DNA of 50,660 bases from Bacillota bacterium (GTDB taxonomy: Bacteria; Bacillota; DTU065): assembly GCA_018435125.1 (NCBI GenBank), contig JAHDNZ010000035.1:1-50660 (forward strand). Reading direction: 5' to 3'. The notes beneath the pieces are model-generated. The model had not been told where the DNA came from, made no database searches, and worked only from the letters and a program-made list of their open reading frames with translations. A program made the translations under genes and the position numbers. Below are positions 9,319 to 16,252 of this stretch, piece by piece (positions within the stretch are counted from its first letter, which is position 1; each line of letters begins with the position of its first letter).

Positions 9319-11364
9319 CTAGTGTGCTATACAGGTTAGTTCGACAATCTCGTCAACTTGTAGCATGCTACCCGGTTCGGGTTTTTGGTTGGCTACAATT
9401 CCATTGCCCTTGATTTTTAGCTTAATACCTCTTAGTTTGGCCAGTGCCTCGGCTTGGCTTAGTGAAAGTCCGATAAAACGAGGTGTCTCCAGCAAGTCTT
9501 GTAAAGCACAAAACAGGGTAACTGTTGCATTGTCTTCTACAAAAGATCCAGACCGTGGTTCTTGGCTAGCAACCTTACTTCCTTCTCCTTTGATAATACC
9601 TCTTAAACCGATTTTCGTCAGCTCTTTAATAGCATCTTCTCGGGTTTTCCCTGCTAAATCAGGAACACATACTTTACCCCCAGATACAACACGAGTCCTG
9701 ATGCCTAAGTATTGCAATGTTTGTGAGATAAACTCTTTAAATACCGGTGCTGCTAAGACACCTCCTAGATTTTCAGTTGTTGCCGGTTCATAAATAACAA
9801 CCAGAGCAACTATTTGGGGATCATCTAAGGGAGCAAAACCTAAAAAAGAAACCACAAAACGATCGCTGGCATAGCCACCCTTTTCTGCAACCTGAGATGT
9901 ACCAGTCTTGCCGCCTACGGGAAAACCACTTATCTCGGCTCTTTTTCCGGATCCGTTAACAACAACAGAGCGCAACATCATACGTATAGTTTGAGCAGTT
10001 GCTGAGGATATTACCTGTCTTTTACTTTGAACTTGTTTTTCTATCAACTGCCCATTTGCTTTATAGCTCTTTACTAAAGTAGGTTGCGGTAAAAAGCCAT
10101 CGTTGGCTATGGCACTCATAGCAGTAACTAACTGGAGCGGGGTAACAGCTATCCCCTGACCAAAGCCTATATTTGCCCAACCCACCTGATTGATTTTGTC
10201 CTTAGCAGCCAGAATACCATTAGCTTCTCCAATAAAATCTAACCCTGTTTTTTCGCCAAAACCAAAACCTTTGATGTATTTATAAAGTACCTCTTTATCC
10301 ATATCTTCAGCAGCAAGTTTAGCAAATACTGGATTGCATGATCTTTCCATGGCTTCCAAAAATGTTTCCTCTCCATGTCCCCATATGCTAGAACAACGGA
10401 TTAATCTGTCTCCTACTTTATAAAACGGGGGATCATCAACAATAGTATCCGGCTTAATGATATTTTCTTCTATGGCCGACGCGGCTATAAAGACCTTAAA
10501 TGTCGACCCCGGTTCAAAGCTTTCTGTTATAGCTTTATTTTTCCTAACCTCAATTGTAGATGAGGTAAAATTATTAGGATCAAATTGAGGATATTGAGCC
10601 AAGGCCAATATATCACCGGATGTTGGTTCCATAGCAATGATTAGTCCAGCTTTAGCCTTACAATCTTTCACTGCTTTGGTTATTTCCCGTTCAGCTGTAT
10701 GTTGAATAACCGCATCTAGGGTAAGATAGATATCAACGCCATTTTCAGGGAATGTCTTTTCTGTAAAACCAACAGGTATCTCTCTACCGATGGGGTCTTT
10801 TTCGACTGTAGCAAGACCGGCCTCCCCAGCCAAGTAACTTTCATAAGTCACTTCTATTCCTTCCAAGCCTTGATTATCTATACCTGCAATACCAATTGTT
10901 GAAGCAGCCAGAACGCCTTCAGGATAAAAACGTCTGGGAAGACTGATAATGCGTATACCTTTGAGCTTGAGTTTCCTAAGTTCTTCTTTTTTTTCGCTAG
11001 GCAGCTTTCTTGTTAACCAAACAAAATTACCTGGTGTCTCTAAAAGTTTAACTAACTGTTTCTCATCTATCTCTAAAATAGGTGCCAAATCTTTAGCTGC
11101 TTTTTGGGGATCCTTAATAAGACTTGGATCGGCAAAAACAGCAGGTGTTGGCAAACTAATTGCTAGTTCTTTGCCATTGCGATCTAAAATTCTTCCCCTT
11201 TCTGGCGCTATTATTTCTAATTTTAATCTTTGGTAAAGTGCTCTCTCACTGAGTTCTTTATTTCTTACGATCTGAAGATAAAACAATCTACCTGTAATCA
11301 ATATAGCCATACTAATCACTAAAAAAAAGATGAGGCCCAGCCTCATCTTGTTATTTTTAATCAT
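9319..11364 (-). CDS. ftsI: Class B penicillin-binding protein (FtsI/PBP2B/SpoVD family) with two PASTA domains
   Basis: D,D-transpeptidase that cross-links septal peptidoglycan. Order in the 681 residues: a short cytoplasmic tail, one membrane helix (about 10-30), and a dimerisation domain starting at APERGRILDRNG. The transpeptidase follows, with S287-TFK (SxxK), S342-C-N (SxN) and K486-T-G. Two PASTA repeats are at about 565-620 and 623-681. It is the only class B PBP in the cluster. Two PASTA domains match Bacillus PBP2B more than SpoVD, which has one, so it may serve vegetative division, sporulation, or both. Its upstream 167-bp gap contains a perfect 11-bp inverted repeat. Confidence 0.93.
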   Translation of the reverse strand: MIKNNKMRLGLIFFLVISMAILITGRLFYLQIVRNKELSERALYQRLKLEIIAPERGRILDRNGKELAISLPTPAVFADPSLIKDPQKAAKDLAPILEIDEKQLVKLLETPGNFVWLTRKLPSEKKEELRKLKLKGIRIISLPRRFYPEGVLAASTIGIAGIDNQGLEGIEVTYESYLAGEAGLATVEKDPIGREIPVGFTEKTFPENGVDIYLTLDAVIQHTAEREITKAVKDCKAKAGLIIAMEPTSGDILALAQYPQFDPNNFTSSTIEVRKNKAITESFEPGSTFKVFIAASAIEENIIKPDTIVDDPPFYKVGDRLIRCSSIWGHGEETFLEAMERSCNPVFAKLAAEDMDKEVLYKYIKGFGFGEKTGLDFIGEANGILAAKDKINQVGWANIGFGQGIAVTPLQLVTAMSAIANDGFLPQPTLVKSYKANGQLIEKQVQSKRQVISSATAQTIRMMLRSVVVNGSGKRAEISGFPVGGKTGTSQVAEKGGYASDRFVVSFLGFAPLDDPQIVALVVIYEPATTENLGGVLAAPVFKEFISQTLQYLGIRTRVVSGGKVCVPDLAGKTREDAIKELTKIGLRGIIKGEGSKVASQEPRSGSFVEDNATVTLFCALQDLLETPRFIGLSLSQAEALAKLRGIKLKIKGNGIVANQKPEPGSMLQVDEIVELTCIAH

Positions 11365-11404
11365 AACAAACTAGACCCGTTACACAAAGCTTATAAAAAC
11401 TTAC

Positions 11405-11440
11405 AAATTCATAAGTCTTTATAATAAACCTTATGAATTT
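11405..11440. repeat. 11-bp perfect inverted repeat between ftsL and the class B PBP gene
   Basis: AAATTCATAAG (11405-11415) and CTTATGAATTT (11430-11440) are perfect complements around a 14-nt spacer. The repeat lies 40-75 bp upstream of the class B PBP start, inside the only sizeable gap in the early part of the cluster. No T-run follows on either strand, so it is not an evident terminator. It could be an operator or an mRNA structure. A run of nine C residues lies at about 11479-11487. Confidence 0.6.
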
Positions 11441-11531
11441 CTATTCAAGTTCTATAAGCCTTTGCTTATAACGGTTTGCCCCCCCCCTTCTGGTTATTGG
11501 TATTAGTAGTTAATCCGCGCTTTAACTGTAA

Positions 11532-11972
11532 TTACCCTCCCAAAAGACCATAGAGAAAATCTAACAGCCTGTTAAAAAGGCTTGCCGTTATAGCCCCTTT
11601 AATCTCAACAGGCCCAGCTTCTAAAGGTATATTATAAGTGGTAGGCATTGATACAGGTGGTGCTAAGACCACAATTTCAGTTTTATTATTTTTTACCATG
11701 CCCAAAGCCAGAGCTGTCTCTTCGATACTCTGCAAGGATTTGATCTCTTTAAGACGATAGTTGAGTTGTTCTAATTTTTCTTCTTCCACTATTAAGGAGT
11801 TTTTCGTATTTTCTAATTCCAAGGAGAGTTCAGCTATGCGACCTTGAAACAGAGCCAGAGATACAATGGGAATAATAATAACAAGTAACAAGATAACTAT
11901 AGCAGGAAAAAGCTCTTCGTAACGGGAAAAAACTTTTTGGTCTGCTGCTGATTTAGTTTGCTTAGCTATCAC
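11532..11972 (-). CDS. ftsL: Cell division protein FtsL
   Basis: Small bitopic divisome protein (146 aa). A basic N-terminus is followed by one strongly hydrophobic helix at about 22-43 ([20 protein letters not shown]). A heptad-like coiled coil comes next (ELSLELENTKNSL through EEKLEQLNYRLKEI), then an alanine/proline tail. This is the FtsL/septum-formation-initiator plan and it sits in the standard FtsL position between rsmH and the class B PBP. Primary sequence in this family is poorly conserved, so topology and position carry the call. It overlaps the end of rsmH by 4 bp. Confidence 0.88.
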   Translation of the reverse strand: MIAKQTKSAADQKVFSRYEELFPAIVILLLVIIIPIVSLALFQGRIAELSLELENTKNSLIVEEEKLEQLNYRLKEIKSLQSIEETALALGMVKNNKTEIVVLAPPVSMPTTYNIPLEAGPVEIKGAITASLFNRLLDFLYGLLGG

Positions 11973-12928
11973 TTTCCACCCTCCTCAATAGTTATTTTTT
12001 CAGCTACACGTAATTTGGAACTATGTGAGCGTCTATTGGCTTCTAGTTCTTCCCCAGATGGAGTTACAGGTCTTTTTGTTATTATTTTTAATGTTGGATT
12101 CTTATGGCAAATACAAGGCAGATTTTTAGGACAAGTACAAGGATTTGCTTGTTCCCGAAAAAACTCTTTAACAATTCGATCCTCAAGACTATGAAAAGCA
12201 ATAACTCCTATCCTTCCACCAGGATTTAAAACCTCCGTGCTCTCTATTAAACCTTTTTTCAAGGCATTTAATTCATCATTTACGGCTATCCTCAAAGCTT
12301 GAAAGGTCCTCTTGGCCGGATGCTGATCTTGCTTTGATTTTAGTGGCATAGCTTTTCTAATAACTTCAATTAGTTCGAAAGTAGTATTAATCGGTCTAGC
12401 TTTAACAATCTCTCGCGCTATATTTCTGGCATATTGTTCTTCACCATATTCTTTTATGATCCTAAAAATATCTTTTTGGTCAAAGGAATTGATGATATCC
12501 CAGGCAGACAAAGTCTGCGTTTGATCCATTCTCATATCCAGTTTTGCATCGAAACGATAGCTAAAACCCCTTTTGGGATTATCGAATTGTGGCGAAGAAA
12601 CTCCCAGATCCAAAAATACACCATCTACCATTTTTAACCCAAGGATATTTAACACTCTGGTCATTTCAGTAAAGTTAGCATGTACTACCGTTAGATCTTC
12701 ATTTTGGTAAATTTTAAGTTCTTTACAAAGCGTTTTTTCTAGTTGAAAATTATCTACGGCTTCATTTATAGCCTCTAAATCCTGATCAAATGCTATCACC
12801 TTAGCTCCTTTTTGAAGGAACCCTTTTGTATGCCCGCCTCTTCCTAAGGTACCATCAACAATAATCTTGTCTCTGCTTGCTTTTAATAGATCTATTGTTT
12901 CATTAAATAACACCGGCACATGACTCAT
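11969..12928 (-). CDS. rsmH: 16S rRNA (cytosine-1402-N4)-methyltransferase RsmH (MraW)
   Basis: SAM-dependent methyltransferase acting on C1402 of 16S rRNA. The 319-residue protein has HVPVLFNETIDLL at the start, the SAM loop DGTLGRGGHTKGFL (about 22-35), GVFLDLGVSSPQFD and FSYRFDAKLDMRMD. Further on are AKRTFQALRIAVNDEL and AFHSLEDRIVKEFF. A C-terminal segment has clustered cysteines (PCTCPKNLPCICH). It is the second gene of the dcw operon, 12 bp after mraZ. Confidence 0.97.
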   Translation of the reverse strand: MSHVPVLFNETIDLLKASRDKIIVDGTLGRGGHTKGFLQKGAKVIAFDQDLEAINEAVDNFQLEKTLCKELKIYQNEDLTVVHANFTEMTRVLNILGLKMVDGVFLDLGVSSPQFDNPKRGFSYRFDAKLDMRMDQTQTLSAWDIINSFDQKDIFRIIKEYGEEQYARNIAREIVKARPINTTFELIEVIRKAMPLKSKQDQHPAKRTFQALRIAVNDELNALKKGLIESTEVLNPGGRIGVIAFHSLEDRIVKEFFREQANPCTCPKNLPCICHKNPTLKIITKRPVTPSGEELEANRRSHSSKLRVAEKITIEEGGK

Positions 12929-12940
12929 TTACAGCACCCT

Positions 12941-13372
12941 CTATATTCCTAAATCAACAAGTTTTTCGGCGATCTCGGTAATTGAACTGCTGTAAGACTG
13001 CATATACTCTTGCCACTTTCCAGGTTCCCAAATCTCTATGCGATTTGAAACACCAACAACAGCAACTTCTTTATCGATACCTGCATGTTCTTTTAAACTA
13101 GTAGGCAGTACTATTCGACCTTGCTTATCGATCTCAGCTTCTGCAGCTGCAGAAAGAAAAAACCGCGAGAAAGCTCTAACCTCAGGTTTCCCTAAAGGTA
13201 AACTTTTAAGTTTTTCTACAATACTATTCCACTCTTCAGTGGGAAAAAGAAATAAACAGTTATCCAAACCTTTAGTAACAATAGGAAGAACACCTAGTTC
13301 GGGTCGGAATTTAGCTGGTATAGTTAGGCGGCTTTTAGTATCAAGACTATGTAAATATTCACCAATAAACAT
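12941..13372 (-). CDS. mraZ: Transcriptional regulator MraZ
   Basis: DNA-binding, AbrB-like ring protein that in studied bacteria represses the dcw operon it heads. The 143-residue length is exactly typical. Both internal repeats carry the motif: DTKSRLTIPAKFR near 12 and DKQGRIVLPTSLK near 83. The start MFIGEYLH at 13372 is chosen for its family match; the longer frame to 13405 would translate through the MraZ boxes. Three GTGGG repeats lie immediately upstream (13381-13405), and the last GTGGG is next to the ribosome binding site. Autoregulation is therefore likely and could also hinder translation start. Confidence 0.96.
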   Translation of the reverse strand: MFIGEYLHSLDTKSRLTIPAKFRPELGVLPIVTKGLDNCLFLFPTEEWNSIVEKLKSLPLGKPEVRAFSRFFLSAAAEAEIDKQGRIVLPTSLKEHAGIDKEVAVVGVSNRIEIWEPGKWQEYMQSYSSSITEIAEKLVDLGI

Positions 13373-13380
13373 CGAGCCAC

Positions 13381-13405
13381 CCCACTTTCCCCCACTTTCT
13401 CCCAC
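13381..13405 (-). promoter_or_regulatory. MraZ box: three GTGGG direct repeats at 10-bp spacing
   Basis: On the minus strand GTGGG occurs at 13405-13401, 13395-13391 and 13385-13381. The repeats are exactly one helical turn apart and are separated by AGAAA and GGAAA. This matches the known operator form of MraZ (repeated G/TGGG boxes at 10-bp periodicity). It lies 9-33 bp upstream of the mraZ ATG, so bound MraZ would cover the transcript leader or promoter. Confidence 0.88.
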
Positions 13406-13486
13406 TCTTAGTGCTATTATTCCCTTTTATTTTTATATCTCCTGCTAGAAATATTAATTATTTGAAAATATTTTTAAAATCTGTTT

Positions 13487-13516
13487 AAAAAAAAGCCTAG
13501 GCTACGCCTAGAGCTT
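13487..13516 (-). terminator. Intrinsic terminator on the minus strand upstream of mraZ
   Basis: Read on the minus strand, AGC-T-CTAGGC, a GTA loop, GCCTAGGCT and then eight T residues form a hairpin with one bulge plus a T-run. It lies between the HAD gene (plus strand) and mraZ. The nearest minus-strand gene upstream is yneA-like (14277-14573), whose transcript would have to run antisense through the whole HAD gene to reach it. It may instead act as an attenuator for a promoter further upstream of mraZ. Confidence 0.65.
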
Positions 13517-13623
13517 GAATGATTTTCTTTGAGGGTGGCATTTACCTAAAATATGTCTTAAAATGAAGATGTTGCAACTTCTACTCTAATGATATTAATT
13601 AAAACAACGAAAGGTGTGTCGAC

Positions 13624-14280
13624 ATGAATTGTAAAGCTGCCCTCTTTGATATGGATGGGACCTTACTTCATTCTGAATATGTAGCTATACCAGCATATAA
13701 AGCTGCATTTATAGAGCTACAACAAGCTGGTATCTATTCCGGTCCTGTCCCAGCTGAGGAAAAACTTTTAGCTCAGCTAGGTAAGACCTTAGATAAAATA
13801 TGGGAAGAACTTCTCCCTGATTCAACTCGGCAAGTACGTTATAAAGCTGACGAAATAATGCTTAAGAAGGAAATAGAACTGATTAAAGACGGAAAAAGTG
13901 TCTTTTACCCGGGTGTCAAAGAAACCCTAACTGATCTTAAAAAACATGGTTATGATATCTTTGTAGTTAGTAACGGTCTGGAGGATTACATTGCTGCTTT
14001 GGTAGAGCATAGTGGTTTTAAAGATCTTTTTACCGACCTTTATAGCGCAGGACGGTTTAAAACAAAAACCAAAGGTGATTTAGTAAAAAAACTTCTCCAG
14101 GATTACCCCTTCTATAACAAGATCTATATGATCGGTGATAGATCTTCGGATATCGAATCAGGCCGGCTAAATAACTTAACTACAGTCGGTTGCCTTTTTG
14201 GTTATGGTAGTTTAAACGAACTAAGAGATGCCGACTACCTTGTTGAAAGTTTTGAAGCCATCAAAACACTCCTGCTTTAA
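13624..14280 (+). CDS. HAD-superfamily hydrolase, phosphoglycolate-phosphatase-like
   Basis: Cytoplasmic phosphatase of the haloacid dehalogenase superfamily (218 aa). Motif I is FDMDGTLLHSE with the nucleophile Asp at 9 and the acid/base Asp at 11. Motif II is VVSNG near 117 and motif IV is GDRSSDIESG near 170. A helical cap lies between motifs I and II, as in the Gph/PGMB subgroup. The substrate cannot be read from the sequence; phosphoglycolate, pyrophosphate or sugar phosphates are all possible. AAAGGTG precedes the ATG. The stop codon overlaps the stop of the convergent yneA-like gene by 4 bp. Confidence 0.88.
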   Translation: MNCKAALFDMDGTLLHSEYVAIPAYKAAFIELQQAGIYSGPVPAEEKLLAQLGKTLDKIWEELLPDSTRQVRYKADEIMLKKEIELIKDGKSVFYPGVKETLTDLKKHGYDIFVVSNGLEDYIAALVEHSGFKDLFTDLYSAGRFKTKTKGDLVKKLLQDYPFYNKIYMIGDRSSDIESGRLNNLTTVGCLFGYGSLNELRDADYLVESFEAIKTLLL

Positions 14281-14573
14281 TCGAGTGCAGCATAATCAAA
14301 AGTTAGCTGTTCCCCTGCTTTTACTATTTTATTTTTTTTACCATTTAAATGAAGTAAGTACCAAATAATCTCATCGGTGTTATGATTTGGTGCGATCCTT
14401 CTGGCTATTGTCCATAAGCTATCACCTTTTTTAACTACAATACTGATTCTTCCTGTCGGCACCTTTTCATGGGCCTGACTTTTTCCGTAACTTAATGTAA
14501 AGACTATACTAAACAGTAAAAACAACAAAATGCTCCACTTAATAGTTTTTAAGAAAGCGTTGTCGTTTTTCAT
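14277..14573 (-). CDS. yneA: LysM-domain membrane protein, YneA-type SOS cell division inhibitor
   Basis: The 98-residue protein has an N-terminal membrane helix (about 11-29) and a C-terminal LysM module at about 43-95 (ISIVVKKGDSLWTIARRI ... AGEQLTFDY). This is the architecture of Bacillus YneA, which blocks septation during DNA damage. Context is diagnostic: it is divergent from lexA with three SOS boxes in the shared control region. A near-consensus promoter (TTGACA, 17 bp, TATCCT) has an SOS box inside its spacer. AAAGAGGTG precedes the ATG. The gene overlaps the end of the HAD gene tail to tail. Confidence 0.82.
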   Translation of the reverse strand: MKNDNAFLKTIKWSILLFLLFSIVFTLSYGKSQAHEKVPTGRISIVVKKGDSLWTIARRIAPNHNTDEIIWYLLHLNGKKNKIVKAGEQLTFDYAALD

Positions 14574-14604
14574 ATTTACACCTCTTTGAATTTAATGAAT
14601 GAAA

Positions 14605-14618
14605 CGAACGTCTGTTCA
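14605..14618. promoter_or_regulatory. SOS box 1 (LexA operator)
   Basis: CGAACGTCTGTTCA fits the Gram-positive GAAC-N4-GTTC pattern exactly. It lies just downstream of the -10 of the yneA-like promoter, so LexA bound here would block that gene. Confidence 0.85.
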
Positions 14619-14623
14619 TATAT

Positions 14624-14652
14624 AGGATACACCGTACACATGTTCGTGTCAA
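14624..14652 (-). promoter_or_regulatory. yneA-like gene promoter
   Basis: On the minus strand TTGACA (14652-14647), a 17-bp spacer and TATCCT (14629-14624) form a near-consensus sigma-A promoter. SOS box 2 occupies the spacer. The distance to the gene start is about 50 bp. Confidence 0.82.
14633..14646. promoter_or_regulatory. SOS box 2 (LexA operator)
   Basis: Read on the minus strand as CGAACATGTGTAC, this is GAAC-N4-GTAC, one base from consensus. It sits in the spacer of the yneA-like promoter. Confidence 0.75.
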
Positions 14653-14660
14653 GCAAAAAG

Positions 14661-14674
14661 TGAACATTTGTTTG
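14661..14674. promoter_or_regulatory. SOS box 3 (LexA operator)
   Basis: TGAACATTTGTTTG fits GAAC-N4-GTTT, one base from the palindromic consensus. It overlaps the -35 element of the lexA promoter, giving autorepression. Confidence 0.78.
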
Positions 14675-14700
14675 TTTTTTATTAAACCCTATGTTATACT
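14672..14700 (+). promoter_or_regulatory. lexA promoter
   Basis: TTGTTT (14672-14677), a 17-bp spacer and TATACT (14695-14700). Expected transcription start is about 14707, downstream of an ATG at 14660. This excludes that ATG as the lexA start. Confidence 0.8.
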
Positions 14701-14734
14701 ATATTCAACAAAAGGTTTTGGGGAGGTGTCTTTT

Positions 14735-15358
14735 TTGGCTTTCAAATCCGATCTTTCTCCACGGGAAGAGGAAATACTAAATCTCCTACAGCAAGGAATC
14801 GTCGAAAATGGCTATCCACCTACCGTTAGGGAAATTTGCGCACAAACAGGTCTTCGCTCAACGGCTACTGTTCATGGCTATCTTGAAAAGCTTGCAAAAA
14901 AAGGTTATATAAAAAAAGCTGAGGATAAACCTCGTGCGATAACACTAGTTAACAACGATGCTGTTCACGCCCATGCAGTTGAAGCAATCTTAGTACCCCT
15001 AGTTGGTGAAGTTGCTGCCGGAACACCTATACTAGCAGCAGAAAATATCGAGGATTCTTATCCCCTACCACAGGAAATGGTAAAAGATAGTACCTGTTTT
15101 CTACTCCGTATTCGTGGAGAAAGTATGATTGAAGCAGGAATCTTACCCGGCGACCTTGTTTTAGTCAGACAACAAAATGCCGCTGATAATGGTGATATTG
15201 TTGTGGCTTTAATTGACAACGATGCAACTGTTAAACGATTTTTTAAAGAAAAGAAAAGGGTTAGACTTCAACCCGAAAACGCCTTGATGGAACCTATCTA
15301 TACAACTGATGTTAGTATTTTAGGTAAAGTTATTGGTTTGTTAAGAACTATCAATTAA
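14735..15358 (+). CDS. lexA: SOS regulator LexA, TTG start
   Basis: Repressor of the SOS regulon that self-cleaves on RecA filaments. The 207-residue protein has an N-terminal winged helix (LSPREEEILNLLQ ... GLRSTATVHGYLEKL) and the cleavage site A95-G96 in GEVAAGTPI. The catalytic pair is S130 (RGESMIEAG) and K167 (ATVKRFF). The TTG at 14735 is taken as start because GGGGAGGTG lies 6-7 nt upstream. Family length also fits, and the promoter and SOS box 3 lie upstream of it but inside or downstream of the earlier ATG. It is divergent from the yneA-like gene. Confidence 0.95.
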   Translation: MAFKSDLSPREEEILNLLQQGIVENGYPPTVREICAQTGLRSTATVHGYLEKLAKKGYIKKAEDKPRAITLVNNDAVHAHAVEAILVPLVGEVAAGTPILAAENIEDSYPLPQEMVKDSTCFLLRIRGESMIEAGILPGDLVLVRQQNAADNGDIVVALIDNDATVKRFFKEKKRVRLQPENALMEPIYTTDVSILGKVIGLLRTIN

Positions 15359-15366
15359 ATTATATG

Positions 15367-15410
15367 AAAAAAAACCGGGTCAGCAACTTAGCTGACCCTT
15401 GCTTTTATTT
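15367..15410. terminator. Bidirectional terminator between lexA and 15405-15743
   Basis: GGGTCAGC (15377-15384) and GCTGACCC (15391-15398) form an 8-bp perfect stem with a 6-nt loop. There is a T-rich stretch on the plus side and eight A residues on the left, which read as a T-run on the minus strand. It serves both convergent genes. Confidence 0.85.
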
Positions 15411-15743
15411 ACTAGCTTTGTATTCGTCTTCGCTAACAAAGCTCCCTCCATTGATTTGGGTACCGATAATGCGAAACTGGCCATCAAATTCGAGATAGAT
15501 GCTGATGCGAGCAAAGCAACGATTATTACCACTTCCAGCAACATCCTTACGTAGGTAAAACGCACAGCTTTTTTCTTTGCTCTTATCATAATTCTCCTGT
15601 ACTTCCTCTTTAAGACTAATACGTACAGGAATTATTTCGTTACAAAGCTTGCATTTTACATATACATAAAGACTATCTTTAACATGATTGACTGGGATAA
15701 CATCTTTCCGTCCTACACCAATCTTACTAAGAAGATTCTCCAT
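15405..15743 (-). CDS. Conserved-looking small protein with one CxxC pair, unknown function
   Basis: I do not recognise this 112-residue soluble protein. It contains a single CKLCN pair at about 32-35 within KCKLCNEIIPVRIS and a lysine-rich middle. The C-terminal part, with strand-like segments (RISIYLEFDGQFRIIGTQI), may form a small beta domain. One CxxC could be half of a zinc site or redox-active; it is not a complete zinc ribbon. The frame ends inside the shared terminator with lexA, which supports a real transcript unit. Start at 15743 (MENLLSK). Confidence 0.65.
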   Translation of the reverse strand: MENLLSKIGVGRKDVIPVNHVKDSLYVYVKCKLCNEIIPVRISLKEEVQENYDKSKEKSCAFYLRKDVAGSGNNRCFARISIYLEFDGQFRIIGTQINGGSFVSEDEYKASK

Positions 15744-15827
15744 TAATTGTCACCGCCTAAAAGGTCTTTATCCCAAGTTTGCTTTATAAAACTTGGTAGT
15801 AATAATCAATATTCTAAATAACTAGTT

Positions 15828-16016
15828 TTAATCCTGCAGTGTGGTGTGATAGTTTGTTTCGTTAGCTTTTGTTATTACTCCAAAAATGTAGTAAGTTTTT
15901 CCATTGTCGTTAACTCGATAGTAAGCTTTATACCCATCTGAAGCGTCATACTTACCGATAAATTCAGCTTTGCCTTCTTCAACAAGTTTTCTAATCTGTT
16001 CGGAAATGGTTAACAC
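15828..16016 (-). CDS. Small protein of unknown function (62 aa), GTG start
   Basis: Hypothetical. The predicted protein begins MLTISEQIRKLVEEGKAEF and continues with a strand-rich, aromatic middle (GYKAYYRVNDNGKTYYIFG). It looks soluble. The start is GTG at 16016 with GGGGGAG about 10 nt upstream. It overlaps the end of the small membrane-protein frame upstream by 26 bp, which suggests translational coupling. No motif identifies its role. Confidence 0.55.
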   Translation of the reverse strand: MLTISEQIRKLVEEGKAEFIGKYDASDGYKAYYRVNDNGKTYYIFGVITKANETNYHTTLQD

Positions 16017-16200
16017 AACCTATCACTCCCCCGTAGTTTTTAGCATGACCTTGTAACCATAAACTATGCAGGAGTTGCCAGGCTGACAGGCTTAAAACAA
16101 ACAGGTAGATATCGACAATTATCTCAAATAATTTAAACAGACCCTCGTTATTTAGAAATAATCCTAAAAAAGCTGTATACATAGCCAATAGAGGCAGCAA
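15991..16200 (-). CDS. Small membrane protein, start uncertain
   Basis: The frame encodes two hydrophobic helices (LLPLLAMYTAFLGLF and IIVDIYLFVLSLSAW) and a short C-terminal tail. The codon at 16200 is TTG without a good ribosome binding site. The frame stays open and hydrophobic upstream (codons for GGFIYLLLV) without ATG, GTG or TTG there. A strong AGGGGGGTGG (about 16226-16235) lies just before that hydrophobic extension. Either an unusual start codon is used, or a base is wrong in the run of six Gs. It lies between surE and the 62-aa gene. Confidence 0.4.
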   Translation of the reverse strand: MLPLLAMYTAFLGLFLNNEGLFKLFEIIVDIYLFVLSLSAWQLLHSLWLQGHAKNYGGVIGCVNHFRTD

Positions 16201-16252
16201 AACAAGCAGGAGATAGATAAAACCACCCCCCTGCTTAAAATATATGCAGCTG

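Noticed and set aside
14660-14734. ATG at 14660 as the lexA start, adding 25 residues
   Set aside because: It lies inside SOS box 3 and upstream of the predicted transcription start, with no ribosome binding site. TTG 14735 has a strong one.
15380-15589. Alternative frame inside the 15405-15743 gene
   Set aside because: It runs through the bidirectional terminator and has no ribosome binding site. The 112-aa frame fits the terminator better.
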